DNA from: Antitrichia curtipendula
Taxonomy: Eukaryota; Streptophyta; Bryopsida; Hypnales; Leucodontaceae
Reading direction: 5' to 3'
NCBI GenBank assembly: GCA_951230915.1
Contig: OX579641.1
Span: 24,964,254-25,028,253 of the forward strand
Length of the DNA: 64,000 nt
Part shown: in pieces, positions 12,121-25,451 of the stretch
Position numbering within the stretch: position 1 is the stretch's first letter
How the letters are laid out: every line of letters begins with the position of its first letter
Translations under genes and position numbers: made by a program
The notes under the pieces: generated by a model
What the model saw: the letters and a program-made list of their open reading frames with translations, nothing else
Databases searched by the model: none
What the model was told of the DNA's origin: nothing

Positions 12121-12397
12121 CAGTGTGCTAAATCTTCCATTATTAGTGGGACCACCAAGATAAAAACACAAGCTCACCAGGATAAAGGTAAAATCTTTCC
12201 TCCTATTTTGTGTTGTGTTCACAATATGTTCTTGACCTCGTACAGTAAATTTGGAGTCTTTGATTACAAATGTAAATTCAAAATTTGCAATTTTCTTTTG
12301 GTGAAAAATAAAAGAATTCCTACATTTTCTTTTGGGATAAAATTCCTACATTTTTACCGTGCTGGTTCCACTTGGAATGGAGGATTTAGCACACTAC
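12121..12397. repeat. MITE-like element with about 47-bp inverted ends
   Basis: The left end (12121-12169) reads AGTGTGCTAAATCTTCCATT and then a GTGGGACCACC stretch. The right end (12351-12397) is its imperfect reverse complement, ending GGAGGATTTAGCACACTA. The interior is AT-rich and non-coding. No clear target duplication was found, so the superfamily is open. Confidence 0.5.
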
Positions 12398-15250
12398 ATA
12401 TATTTCTTTCTCTTTCGATGATTGATCTCTCCATGATGTTGAAACCCTAAATTCAAGGAGATCAAGGTCAATCTTCCCCCCTTCAAAAAGCATTCAAAAC
12501 TGCCATTTTAAATGCAAAGTGCAAAACTTTAAAGAATTTGTTTTTTTGGCATACCTTATTTGTAGGATTGTACACTTAACGAGTGTGAAATTTTATGGAA
12601 AAATTTCAAAAACTTTGATTACATAGATTGCAAGATATTTTTGTTTAAAGTGAAGAAATAATTTCTTCTTGCTTCATGCTTGACTAGATTATTTGACTTT
12701 GAATCTTTTTAATGTTAAATGTTTTTACTATAGGTTTTGAATTTCTAGTTTTTTTAAATAGTAAAGAATTGAATAGAGATTATGGGAGAATAAGAAATTA
12801 AAAAAAAAATACTTTATTTTATTCTTAAGAAAATTGTTAAGTGGAAGTATATACAAGATAGAAGGAAAACCTACATCGCTAATAGTTCTAAAATGGAGTT
12901 GAAGTACACTAATGCCAATGGTGAGATTGTTCAAGCAAATAAACTACACCATGTGCAACTATTTTTTATGAAAATTGTGAAAATTGAGTTTAAAAAATGA
13001 ATCTTGTAAATTATTCTTTGAAAAAGATGCTCTAATTGCCCTCTTTACAAGACTTTCTAAACCTTTTTCACCTCTAGTCCAAATACAATGAATCAAATCT
13101 TTCTATATAGACATAAATATTTTTTATGAGAAACGCAATTTAAAAAGAATTATTTTGAGTTTTTGTAATTTTTGATGCTTGCTTAGAGACCTCCATTTTG
13201 AGCTTAGGCTGGCATAACTTTTTCACCTAGGCACCAATTAAAATAAAAATTATATTCCTTGAAAGCTAATGTATTTTTCTCTCTTTATAAAAGGTTTAAA
13301 AAAATCAAATCTGAAATTGAAATCATAGGAGCCTACATAAACCTTTAAGAGTTCTCCAAAGAAATTCTTGTTGCTTTAGGGATTAAAAAGACAATTCTTA
13401 CAAAAATCTTATTATTAGTAAATGAATAGAAAATTATCAATTTCTAGTTTATCAAACAAAAACTATCAATATCTACAATGATTTACATTCTTCCATACAA
13501 AGTTATAATCAATTATTAAAGATTGTAAATTGAACAAATGCCCATTGAAACAAATTTTGTACATGCATGTATGTTATTGACCTTTACCTATTGCATCCAA
13601 TATTTACACCTATCCAAAAAATTTGAACTTAAATGTTAAACTAGTATGGAGTTAGGAGTCAATATTGTAGTAATTGTAGTTTATGCTTTTATCTTTTAAA
13701 ATTGCCAAATTAATACTCATGCATATTTAACAAATCTATTATTTTCACATAGTAGAGATTTGAAATTAAAATAACTACCTTTCAACTGAATAAGATATTT
13801 CCACATTAGAAAAAAATAAATTATTCTTTATCCTAAAAAATCCTTTATAATCCAAATTCCAAAAATTTGAAGATGCATTATAATTTTTAATTTAGAAGTA
13901 TAATTTAGAATTGTCTTTCAAATGAATTGTAACAAAAAGATATATCACAATAGTTGGATGCTCCCATTGCATTAATCAATGTGATTGTCTTGGCTAACAA
14001 CTTAACACAATAGATTTATCATGAACATCTTGATAGCCATCCTCTTTTGGATCTTTAGTTTGCTTCTAATCCTAGATTGAATTTGAAATTTTAATCATCT
14101 TATATATTTTTTGAAATAAAAATAAAGCATAACTACATGCAAACTAATCATATTGGGTTATTTTCATCCTAAATAAAAACTAAATTCCTACTTTCACAAA
14201 AAAAATAATCAAATACAATTTGGCACTTCAAGTGGTACAAAATACTAGTAGAAATACAATATGCATATACCATAGAAATGACTCATGATAAGATTCACAT
14301 AAGAATTTGACTATCAATAGGTCTTATAGTAATTTCCCTAATCTACAAGCTATAGTTCCACTAGTGAAAAATCTTTTAATTTGCAAAGGTAAAAAATTAA
14401 ATAACCTTTATTTAAGATGAAGATGTGATTAGATTTATGCAATCATGCCTTATTGTCATTCCAAAATTTATACAAGTTGATTCAAATTTCAAATGCAATT
14501 TAAGATTAGAAGCAAAAGATCCAAAAACAGATGACTTTACTAGACTTCTAGAATAATTCTAGTGTCTAAGACATTCAAGACTTTTCAAAGATCATTTATC
14601 ATCTTACGTAAGTATAGTTTTTAAGTGTATCTAATTATTCTAAAATCTTCTCAAAATAATTGAGGGTAATGTGAAATTTTTAAAGAACAAGACATCAACC
14701 CATGCAAGTTGTTCCCCCATAACTAAAGTAATCACCCAAACTACTCCAATTATTAGACCAATAGGTGCATTATTTATAATGTGACTAAGAAACAAAATAA
14801 ACCACCTATTTACTCAAGAATGGAGGTAGCAAGAAAAATACACTAATACAAAATCTCTTTTCAAAAAGGGTTTGAGGCATATACAAGGGAAAAAAGGTGG
14901 AATAACCCCCTCCACTTCTTCAAAGATATCATTGACCTCTTTTCAACCTCAATAAGGTTAAGTAACAATGGGCACATTTTTTCCTAAATCTCTTTTCAAG
15001 GTCTTTTTGAGCTTCATGATCAATCATTAAACTCTTTCAATCCCTTCAAGGTTAAGTGTGTTAGTGTTTTATTTTCTTATATAGTCTGGAACAAACCTAG
15101 TTTAAGATTGAATATTTTATATTTGAAAATAGTTAATAAAACTTGAAATTTATCAGATCTTCAACTTTTTGTTTTGTTTTGAAAATGCTCCAAGAAACTC
15201 CCAAAAGATAATATCATCACATTTCAAAGAAAACCATTGCTTCTGCACAG
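12398..15250. other. AT-rich spacer, nothing recognised
   Basis: About 2.8 kb with dense stops in all frames and many A/T runs. I see no gene, RNA gene or ordered repeat. Confidence 0.45.
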
Positions 15251-15387
15251 GTAGGAGCCAAGATACTGGAGCAGGCCTTGAAGCGACTCTCTGTTACATT
15301 ACCCGAGCATCTGGATTCTTCACAATCAGCTACGTTGGGATCCTTAGAACACATAGCAGAGGCAGTTCAGTTCAAACACATTCATGG
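15251..15387 (+). pseudogene. Orphan coding-like exon
   Basis: An open stretch of 45 codons is bounded by an acceptor (TTCTGCACAG before 15251) and a strong donor (GTAAGC at 15388). It reads as an amphipathic helical peptide starting VGAKILEQALKRLSVTLPEH. The base composition is clearly richer than its surroundings. No partner exons were found on this strand before the neighbouring minus-strand gene, so it is probably a captured or leftover exon. Product not recognised. Confidence 0.35.
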
Positions 15388-16102
15388 GTAAGCAACGGTT
15401 CCGATAACATAAGTATTTGGGGGTAAATCGTTCCTCTGATAGGATATACTCTGACAACCAGCATTGTGAGCTTCGCTTTCTTCTGCCTCTGAATAGCAAA
15501 AACTTAAGAGCTGAGCAGTGACTGAGAAGACCACTAGCGCAACATCAACGAATTTGTTTGCTGACCGCACCTCCCCTGTCAACATGACGCATCAACATAC
15601 ATTCATTCACATTTCAACCTAGTACGTCCAGCACACTGTACTTTTACCCTCCGGATTCCTAATCATCACTTACGAATAATAGGCTCACCGAGACTTCTGC
15701 AGCTTTTCAGAAATCAATCAGCAGAATAGTTGAAACCACACGTCACAGTGCTCCATTGCCAAATTGAGGGCATCACGATTTAGAGGAAGAATATTCGAGC
15801 TCCAGAAAAATTGAACTCAATAAGCTCCAGCTCCATCAGATATGCGCTCACTCGTTTCACAGCCTACAATGAGGTCATTCAACAAAACCTCCAATTCTCA
15901 GACTTTTTCAAAGAAAGCTCAGTGACATCGTACTCTGCATAAAAATTAAATCAAGGACTCACAGATATTTGTTCAAAATGGTCCTGTTAGTGTGAAAGCG
16001 GACAATGCTACAAACGCGCAACATGCATCTTGGTGTCTGCATTTTCTGAAGGGCAGTCACAACTCAACCTTCTGAATCAATTGAAGACTGTCATGAATAA
16101 CT
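15388..16102 (-). other. 3' flank of the WASHC4 gene
   Basis: Lies downstream of the TAA at 16103-16105 in the gene's direction and probably holds its 3' untranslated region. No clear polyadenylation signal could be singled out, and no other feature is seen. Confidence 0.35.
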
Positions 16103-19100
16103 TTAGATGCAAGATGCATACTGCTTGGTTGAGAAGAATACCATCTGTATGTTGTGGGCGTCTTCTTCAGAAACGGAAGCCAGTTTTTGACTCCAAATTT
16201 GCAACCCCATCAGACCATTTGCTATATTGTCCATGTCCAGACCTTCTTCTAAGAGTGCCTTCTCAGTTTTGTAGTGTTTCCTCAGACTATCAAACCAGTA
16301 CAGTGAATTGAATTGCTTGTCTTGTCCAAGTACCTGAGGATTGCAACATTAACAAAATCAAATGCCCTTCATAATCTGAACCAGAAAAACTATACTGCAA
16401 TGTTCCAAGGTGACAGGCTACATTGCCAGGGGATAAACAAGGCTGCCAATAAGTTGCAAAAGTATTGGCCAAACCGAGTGTCAACTACGTAGGCATGAAC
16501 TGCCAAAATACAATACGGACACATTCAATCTCACAAATAATTTGACACAGTTAAGTAACGAGTGATAAATACCTTGAGCACATACGCAAGACCCATGACA
16601 AAACCATCATCTGTGAAGAGAGCATCTGCTGAACTACGGGTCCGTTTAGAGAACTTTGATTTTGCTCGTAGCATGGCTTCTACAGCATTAATAATCAAAG
16701 CCGGGACAATGAACACGAACTCCTTCAAGTGAATGTTATCATCACTTCGCAAACCCTGATCCATATCCAGAATATAAGAGGAAAGTCTATGTCATTCCAT
16801 CAAAAAAGAAAACCACTAAAGACTAAAAATCATTTGCAGTATTTTAAACTACCTTCTTCAAAATTTCACTAAGCAACTCACCTGAGAAAAAACATTCACA
16901 AGGATGTTGAAGTAACCAGTCTCGTCAACTGACATATTCTGGCTCTCCAAAGCTGCATCGAGGAGTTTCCCAGCCCGCACTGCTTCTGGTGCCATGCCAA
17001 GGTTCCTCGAAGCCAGCTCAAAGCTCGTGTTCTTAGCTTCTTGTACATGGCTGCCACACCCAGTAAAACAAAGCAATTGAGTTACTCTTGGTCCTCCTGA
17101 AGAATGACCCCAAACGTAGTCTCTAAACAATCCTCAGTCAAACCCGTGTGTAATGCATCAATGCGTCACACATACATAGGAAGATAAAACTCTTACAACA
17201 AGCGACATACTCTCTAAATCCGAGACAATTAGAGGAGGACAATCAAACAGGTGAAATCGCAGTACCATTGACAAAGGACAAGACTTCTAAAACCCCTGAA
17301 AACAAGCATAAGTTGCTCATACTTCCATGGCTTGAAGATTGAATGATGAGGAAGTGTACACGATCTGATGACGCAGATTGTAGGTCACACACGTCCCACT
17401 AGTAACTGGTGTAGTATAAGAAAGATGAGTCTGGCACACATACCCAGTAGCCAAACTGCTGTAACTAAGTCCTCCAAGGCGCACCATGCGAACAAACCCA
17501 AGTGCGTTACCAATCTCGGCAATCAACATCCGGAACTGGTCCATGTAGCTGTGCCCACTTTCATTGCTTCCCAGCTTCTTTATCTCATGATTGAGCTTCT
17601 GTGCTCTTACAACTGGATACTCTCTTCTCTCATTCCCTTGGGTTTCCTAAAACATCTCCAATAGACAAGTGAGAACGGAACCATCTATATGCATTTGACA
17701 AATCCAAGAAGAAACAAATACATGCCGCTGACTGGAAGAAGTGAGATGAAGTACCTTGATAAACCGGTACTCTTTGACAAGTCTCGACTTGATGTGATCA
17801 TCGAAGAGGAACTGGGAAAATGATATAAATTTCTGAGCCAGGAACTGGTAGGTAAAGTTCACAGTTGTACTAATTATACCAGCGCCGTGGGTACGTATTG
17901 AGTTTGCCACATGGTTTACATTGATTGTATTGATGTGCTTTCTGTAGGTTGCACTTGATAACCTTTCTATAAACACCTGCAAGAAAAACCCAAGGAAAAG
18001 GTTCAAATTCGCACTGTAAAGCAAGCATGAGGCGTACATTACATGCGCTAAACTAATGAGAGCAGATAATGATCAACAATGTTTTAGTTGATGACAGGGA
18101 AATAGATCAGACACACACTTTATTGCAGTGGATTCCACAAATGCAATCCTTATAAAATTAAGCTTGCCTTTAAGACGTGCAGGCAATGACCCTCAAGTGA
18201 ACACATACCATACTAAGCCGTCACATATTGTCAGCATTGAACCAAAAACGTATGAAGGGCCAAAAAGTTCATAACGTTTAAAGACTGCCATATGAATGAG
18301 AAAAGAGAAATGACCTGAGTATTTAGGTTGTATGTGTAGGATGCCACAAAATTGTGGATATTCCGCATAATATCCAACACATCAACGCCTTGTTCCAATG
18401 TCTGACATGGCAAATGAATGTCATCCAATTCCAAGCCATATTTCTGCTCAGCCAGTTGTCGCATTTCACCGTAGGTCTGCATATAAAGAAACCAATACAA
18501 AATGCCATTAATGAAGGATTTGGACAATACCAAGACTTAATAAAAATTTATTACTTCTTTCCACCATGAGACACAACCCACCTTCCAGTTATGAAGGGCC
18601 ACAGCAGCATGATTGTAAAAAGCAGCATTCAGGTACACCTCCACATGAGTCTTGATATGAATGCTCTTGGTTTCCAATCGCAAGGGCTTCAATTGCAAAA
18701 ACCATGACAGATCTCTCACTCCTGTCTGCAGGCACCATCTCCTCAGATAACACAACCTCTCCAACACGATCAAGTTTTAAATGAGTAACCCTAAAACGCT
18801 CGGGCTGATATATGATATCATCACTCTTTTACCTCCTACAACGTAACTTTGCTCCTTTATAGGAAATCACACTGCACCAGCTGAATAGGAGATGCACATA
18901 CAGTAAGAAATACAATTGTATGCAACTCAAGAAGGAAGTTCATACCCTAGTTGGATTAACATTAACAGTGCCTTTCAAATGTGCGGAGTGAACGTGTAGC
19001 CGTAGATCGGTCTCAATATCACGACAGAGTGGCACCACAACTTCCTGCTAGCCAAGCCAGGTTAGGTTTGTTAAAGCTGTGAAGAAAATAAGAGAAAATA

Positions 19101-22100
19101 TAGCGGGTTCATCGAGAACGGCATTCCATCTGCTACAAAACGATTTTGCAAAACCCTGAGGTCAGGAAGTTTACATTGATGATGGCGTCTTCAAGTTCTT
19201 TTTCGTAGGATCCAAGAGCAGTCTCTTCAGCATGGCCAATTTTCAGAAGCTTGATACCATCTTTGAATGCACTAACAACGTGCTGGAGACTCCGAGCTTC
19301 ACGAGTCTGTGTATAAACCAAGGCGAAACATGTAGGCATCATCTCTCGAGACCAGTACAAAAACCCACAATCTGTTGACAGTTCCACAAGCTCATGAATG
19401 TCGACCGCCATGTCCATCAACAAGCACACTTCTAATAACTCCGCCACTGTTTCTTCAGGGAGCTTATTCTGCAGACACACATGATATTAGCATAAAATTT
19501 ATCAACAAAACGTCGAGACTGAAATTGAAATCAAAGCCAATTTTGACAGTTACAGAATCATCCTGCTGTGAGACAGTGCGCAGCAATGATAATTCTAATT
19601 CAGGGTTGACTTAAAAGTTGTCAAAGAGGACTAATCCTTTAACGTCATTTCCAACATACTTACAAGCCCAAAGAGAGTGTCAAGACAAATATGCAAGATT
19701 GTGCGTCGACGCAAACAAGGGCGCCCCTGCAGCATCTCCACAGCCAAGTCCACCTAAACCTCATCCCAAACATAACCATGAGAATTACGTTTGCAAATTG
19801 CGTCGGGCTTTTCCAGTCAGTGCAACCAGTAATTAAAAGAAAAAAGGAATGTCCAGACAGCAAACTATGAACACAAACGTATTTGTGTTACAACAAATAA
19901 GCATACACTATAAGAAAGACTCTTACAGCTGCCAGGGCATCTTCAAACTTCGTGTCCGCTTCCTTCCCACCTTTCATATAACCAAAGACACGAACCAAAA
20001 TCGGTAAGATCCAAGACATAAAAAAGGCAACGCAGCAAACAATTTTACTGCATAGGATACAACCAATTGAAAAACAAAGCATTGAGGATCTTTCATTAAG
20101 AGGATAATTGTATTCGGTAGATATCGTCAAACGAACACAAAGGATACTCAAAAGGTAGTCACCAGACAAGCGATGCAGAAATTTCATTTCTCTATAAGCA
20201 AAGAAAGATTCGGCATATTTCGAGAAAATAAGAAAAGAATAAACGATACCAACCACTCTCGTCTAGCAAACTTATATGTTCAGTGAAAACCGTAACTGGC
20301 GGACAATTTAATATACAACTAAAAAGAAACTTAGGAAAAAATTCAATTCAAAAGTACAATTCTTGAAAGTGAATGCTCAGCAAGACATCTAGCGCCTATG
20401 ATAGATCATCCGAATCTCCAGCTCATTTGGTGATTAAGACAATTCGCTGGACCCAACATCAACAGGTCAAAGTATTTGAATAAGGGGGAGAAGCCGTACG
20501 AGTGAAGGAGCGAGCAAAAAGATTTAAACTGCTGGATTTAAAAATCGCCGTGATTTCAGCCTCCACCTGTGCCTGCATGCCAATCAAATCTAGTTGATAT
20601 CCCGATAATGTGTTAACAAGTGGTTATCTTACGATTCTGTCAGGAATTTGTCAAGCCCAGAAACCAATAACATATATGATATTGCTTGATACAAAAAGAG
20701 AAAGTAAACACTTGGCATTACACTTCATCGAATTCCCATTTTGAGAAAGAACACCTGGATATTTTGTCGTTATAATCTCAAAGCACATAGCTTAGGAAAG
20801 GCTGCTCATAACCATTGACATGAATTAAAGTAACACAGCACAAATGGCTCTTGGAGCAAAAATGTATCGATTGCAAGACCACTACGAACAATAAGGCCAC
20901 ACTCTGACATGGGATCGAACAGACAGATTCAGATTCAAAACAAAAGGAACAACACCTACCCTGAGTGACAAGAGATGCTTTTGTAATTGAGTTTGTGCTA
21001 GCTCTAAAATGTTGCTCATTGCTTGCACCGTTTCACTATTTCGTCTGTGATACACTGCCCTTACTACCTGCACCACGAATAAACACCCCGTAGCGATGAA
21101 TGGACATAGCATAATCTTCATTATTACTGTGATCAACTGCTGACATTACCGAAACACAATACAGATTAATACTACATCAATCAGAAACCGCCTACATCAC
21201 GAATAACACTGCAGACTTTATCGTAAGCTGGTCAATGTCTCATAACGAATTCCACATTTCCACCTAATATCATCACAAATAATTTATAAGTCTCTACTAA
21301 TGAACTATTTACAGCGAGCTAACATGTAATAAATCATCGCATGCAGAGAAGTTTCCTAGATTTGTAAGTTGAGAAGTTTTAAATTGTGTTAGATTTCAGC
21401 GGCAACAGTGCAAAGATACCATTTGAAAAAGAAGGAAACCTGAAGCAGTTCTGCTGCATGTCGTAGACTACGTACTTGGTCCTTACTCAGTGGCTCCTAC
21501 AATGTAAAAGTCACACGTTTCACAACAGCCCAAGTGGCGCCAAACAGAACTTGGAAAGGAAGCCATTCGTCTTTCGCGAGGAATATAGAGAAAGTCATAT
21601 GAAGACCAGAAGACTGTCGCTAGTTGTTAAGACCGAGACATACTTATACTCCGTATGATATAGTTAGGTCGTTTATAGGGGATCCCGCAGAGGATCCGTC
21701 CAATATCAAGAAAGAAGTGACCGGATGATACCATTAAATAGAGATGGAAAGATGTCAGAACGATTTTTCACCTCCAAAGATACGTGACAGTCAATAGTGG
21801 CCCGAATGATGTGCTGAAGATTGTTGGCTAGAAACACGCCCTGTGGTTAAAAACCCCCAAAAGAGAACACTAATAAACAATATGACATTCAATAAACCTT
21901 CAACATCTGGAGGAATGAACTCACCATCATTGGCAGTTCAAACAAAGAACCGCAGGAGTAAATCAGGAGCAATTAGTTCTTGTACAAATCGCCTATTCAA
22001 TTAGTCAAGAAATAGGTCGCAAGACCTATTATCTTCACTAAATCAATCTCAACCCCACCTGTAGGGTACTCTTAAACAAAGAGATCATACTTATGGGTGC

Positions 22101-25100
22101 ATTAAATCAGTAAGTTTCCAAAAATTATTTTCATGTTGACCTCCATATCATAAATAAGCAAATTTAGTCTTCTTGAGTTTGTTACTGAAATACATAGTGT
22201 CCCTGTCGAGTTTCCATCAAGATTGAAGTTCCTTTCTTGAGAATAATCCATGAAAACATGACATAAACAAACGGAATTGAGAGAATAAGACACTTTAGAA
22301 GGATTGGGGTACCTGAGCAAGCTGCTTCAACCTCATTCTCAACATCGCATGAATTGCTAATCGTTGCACCTGCATGCCACGTGTAGAATTGAGGCAATAA
22401 TAACTAGTGTATACGAAAGATATGCCATGGTTATAATGCTTTCACTCAATTATCCCTATTTCATATTTTCTTTTCCACAATGGCAGAGGATGATGATCAA
22501 AAGTAGCATGACCATGTACTTGTGGCTGTGCACGTTATGTAAGTGCAAGGTCACAGTGCCATAGAACAATGCTCTTGTTGTGCACACAACAAAAAATAGA
22601 AAACTAAATAAAAACCATAAAATCAGTGTTTGCACCTCGTATAATCACAAAAAGACAAACTAGTGAAATCTTAAGATCTGGACAAGTCAAGTCTTCAGGA
22701 TAATCTAGCATTGAAGGCTTACAGTGGGTGATACCGTCGAGTCAAATGACACAAGCCAATTCACCAGTGCACTCTGAATGTTCTGTGCAACTCTGAATGA
22801 AAATATATCAGTGCGACTACGGACAAACATTGCAGAAGAAAAAGACAACATGAAGAAAATGAATGACTATTCGATTCCAATCTCTCCAGAGTTCAGAGAT
22901 CAATATTTCTATATTCTCTATTTATGTATTTATAGAGATACTATAGTGTTTCACTATAAATATCTTCCGTAGAGAAAAATAAACATGTTCAGGTCCTGAA
23001 AGTCGAGTTCCTTTAATCACAATCAATACTCATCGAAGGCATAACGTGGGAAAAACCTGCTTAATGCTTCATCCATGCCTGTTAAGTAGGCCCGATTGAT
23101 TGCTGCAGCATCTTTTCGGGCCTCTCTCAGAAATGGGGCAGAAAGAGACCACGGCGGTAGTTGGGCCCTTAAGAACTCCAAACAGTTCAGTTGTGTATTA
23201 CAGAACACATGAATAACAGGTGCCCTCTTCAGAACGTCCATGACAAGCTTCGAAACCTTCTTTTCTGGTGCATAATCGACTACGTTGTCCATGCAAAGCA
23301 CCATATATGCGTGTCATACTTCTCAGCAAAAACGAATATTCAAAAGCGTCTAAGGTCCTCCATGCAGCTGACGGTACAGTGCAAACTTATGTAAAGAAGA
23401 ATCACACTAGCATAGGCTTAGGACAATGGATTGATTGAAAGCCTAAACCAACAACCCTAAAACCCAATAAGGCTGTAGTGCGAATGTCCTCCAGACTACC
23501 AGTCGATATTTAGTTTATGACCAATGGGAAAGAGTCCAGAGTGTCAACTTTTTAAAATGAAAGCAGTCGTCCGGTCAACATGCCACTAATCTAAGATTGC
23601 AATCGATCTCAACTTGCAGTTGCAAAAACTCGATACAATTCAATGACCGTGAGAAACTTTTGTGGATCATTTAAGAAAAAAAATGCGGCAAATATCGAGA
23701 AAAGAAACTTAATTCAACAGAAGCCTAGTTGTACGTTTCATGTCCACAATAAGACTCGACTTCGTGGCCACATACTCTTGCAATTAAAGATTAAGTGTAG
23801 GGTAGTACCGGTCATCCACGAATGACATATAAAACTTGCAAGTAGGCCTACAATCTGGACCCGATCGTGAGGCCGCTCTCTCATTGTATCTGAACACACA
23901 ACGAGAAAAACGAAGCACTGATCATGGCACCTTCGAAGAAGATTTGGTGGAGGAAGTTTAGATTACAACATATAGGAACGAGCGTACACGTTTCAAGTTG
24001 ACCTAAGTCCCACTTGCGCTAATTGCGCAAGTTTACCTGCCAGTCATAGACCCGGATGTGACTTGGAGCTCAACCTCTGATTCTATTGAATAGGGCAGAT
24101 ACGAATACGACACTCTGAGAAAGATTAATCCTCTCACCAAGTCGAGAGATGCTTTCACTGAGGCTGTCACGTATTAAGGTTGCAAATTCATCTAAAAATA
24201 TTTTATTGTTTTTCACATTTACCATCTCCATATTTCCATGAAAATCCTCCTGCATACACCTCTGCATTGACAAACGTCTCCGTTTAGTACTTGTCCAACT
24301 CTAGACTCTCATACTGTTCAAGATATTCTCTACAGAACCTATTTGAATGGCTGTGGGAAGGAGATGAATACTTGGAAAAGACCAGTGGTCAAAATGTTGT
24401 CCATATCATTGACAGCTCGGTCTAACTCTTCCACATTTTCGGGCACCATGTCGAACCGAGATGGCTCACCTCGTACTGAATGCAGCATCCTGCCACACCG
24501 CCCATAGAACATAATGACACAAATATTCTTACTGTTGCATGCGTAGGTACCAATTAAGAGCCCCCTATCAGAGGCACCAACCAAACAAGCTGCTGTTCAA
24601 CAGTTGCGATGTCAGAACACTGAACTTTGAACTACAATACCAAGCCCCTCAAAAACAAGCTCTATTACAATTACAATCCGAAAACCTTAGTTGGAGTACA
24701 AAGCAAAGCAGGCTTCGACTGAGCAGAGTGACTGAAATACCTGAAATGTGATCATAAAAAATATTTAAAAATGCTGAGAAAGATTCACAGACCTTGTAAA
24801 GAGGGACATGGCGTGGCCAATGCTGAGGTTTTGTGAGGTAATCTCATCTACAGTAGCAATCACCGAGAGTCCATCCACCAGAGAAGAGAACACTGTTCGG
24901 AGGTGGCAAGACAGGAAGTAAGGGCGAGGAGCATCATTTCTGTGGATGGACTCCAATTGCTTTACCAAGTTTCTGATCAAGCTCCGCAATCCAGCAATGA
25001 ACTCAACGAAATCGTTGAAAAAGGTAAGCGATTTTGCAAAAGATTTATGTAATTCTCCCTCTGCTTGCACGTCCTCCCCACTAGTACGCAATCCAAACAA

Positions 25101-25451
25101 AAGCAATCGTGGATAGAATCTGGCTTGAGCCAACTGCCGGAATCTACGCATTTCTATACAGTCGAATGCCAAGACAGTCACAATTTTGTTAAAAATCGAA
25201 TTCTCCGTGATCATCACAAGGTCTAGGACATCTGCATCATCGCAGATATAAGCCCGCAGCTGGACGGGGTCTTGATTCACATCTGCAGCCTCCCGAGGGG
25301 CAGAGACGGTATAGCCATAGTCAACAACGGATTCTAGGACAGCAGATGCCTCACCCCGCCACTCATCCACAAAGCGACGAAGCCTCTCGTGCTGTTCCTC
25401 TGCCACTAAGACACCTGCGCTTGCACCGAACCAAGGTAAGTAAAAATCCAT
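16103..25451 (-). CDS. WASHC4: WASH complex subunit 7 (SWIP / WASHC4 homologue), 20 exons, intact
   Basis: SWIP is a scaffold subunit of the pentameric WASH complex, which drives Arp2/3 actin branching on endosomes. Exons (minus): 25451-24793, 24489-24372, 24261-24075, 23279-23057, 22792-22723, 22369-22313, 21840-21772, 21496-21440, 21067-20956, 19970-19927, 19753-19664, 19468-19175, 19044-18946, 18725-18582, 18476-18315, 17976-17755, 17646-17444, 17050-16882, 16755-16573, 16333-16103. All introns are GT-AG (105-985 bp) and all phases agree, giving 1,130 aa and a TAA stop; the human protein is about 1,170 aa. Family landmarks: [11 protein letters not shown] (exon 1), [14 protein letters not shown] (exon 12), [16 protein letters not shown] (exon 15), [20 protein letters not shown] (exon 16), [19 protein letters not shown] (exon 17), [15 protein letters not shown] (exon 19) and [11 protein letters not shown] (exon 20). 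No in-frame stop or shift. The exon-4 acceptor (CGTAG) and exon-9 donor are the least certain junctions. The start could lie in an unseen upstream exon, but ATG 25451 gives an N-terminus of about the family's usual length. Confidence 0.93.
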
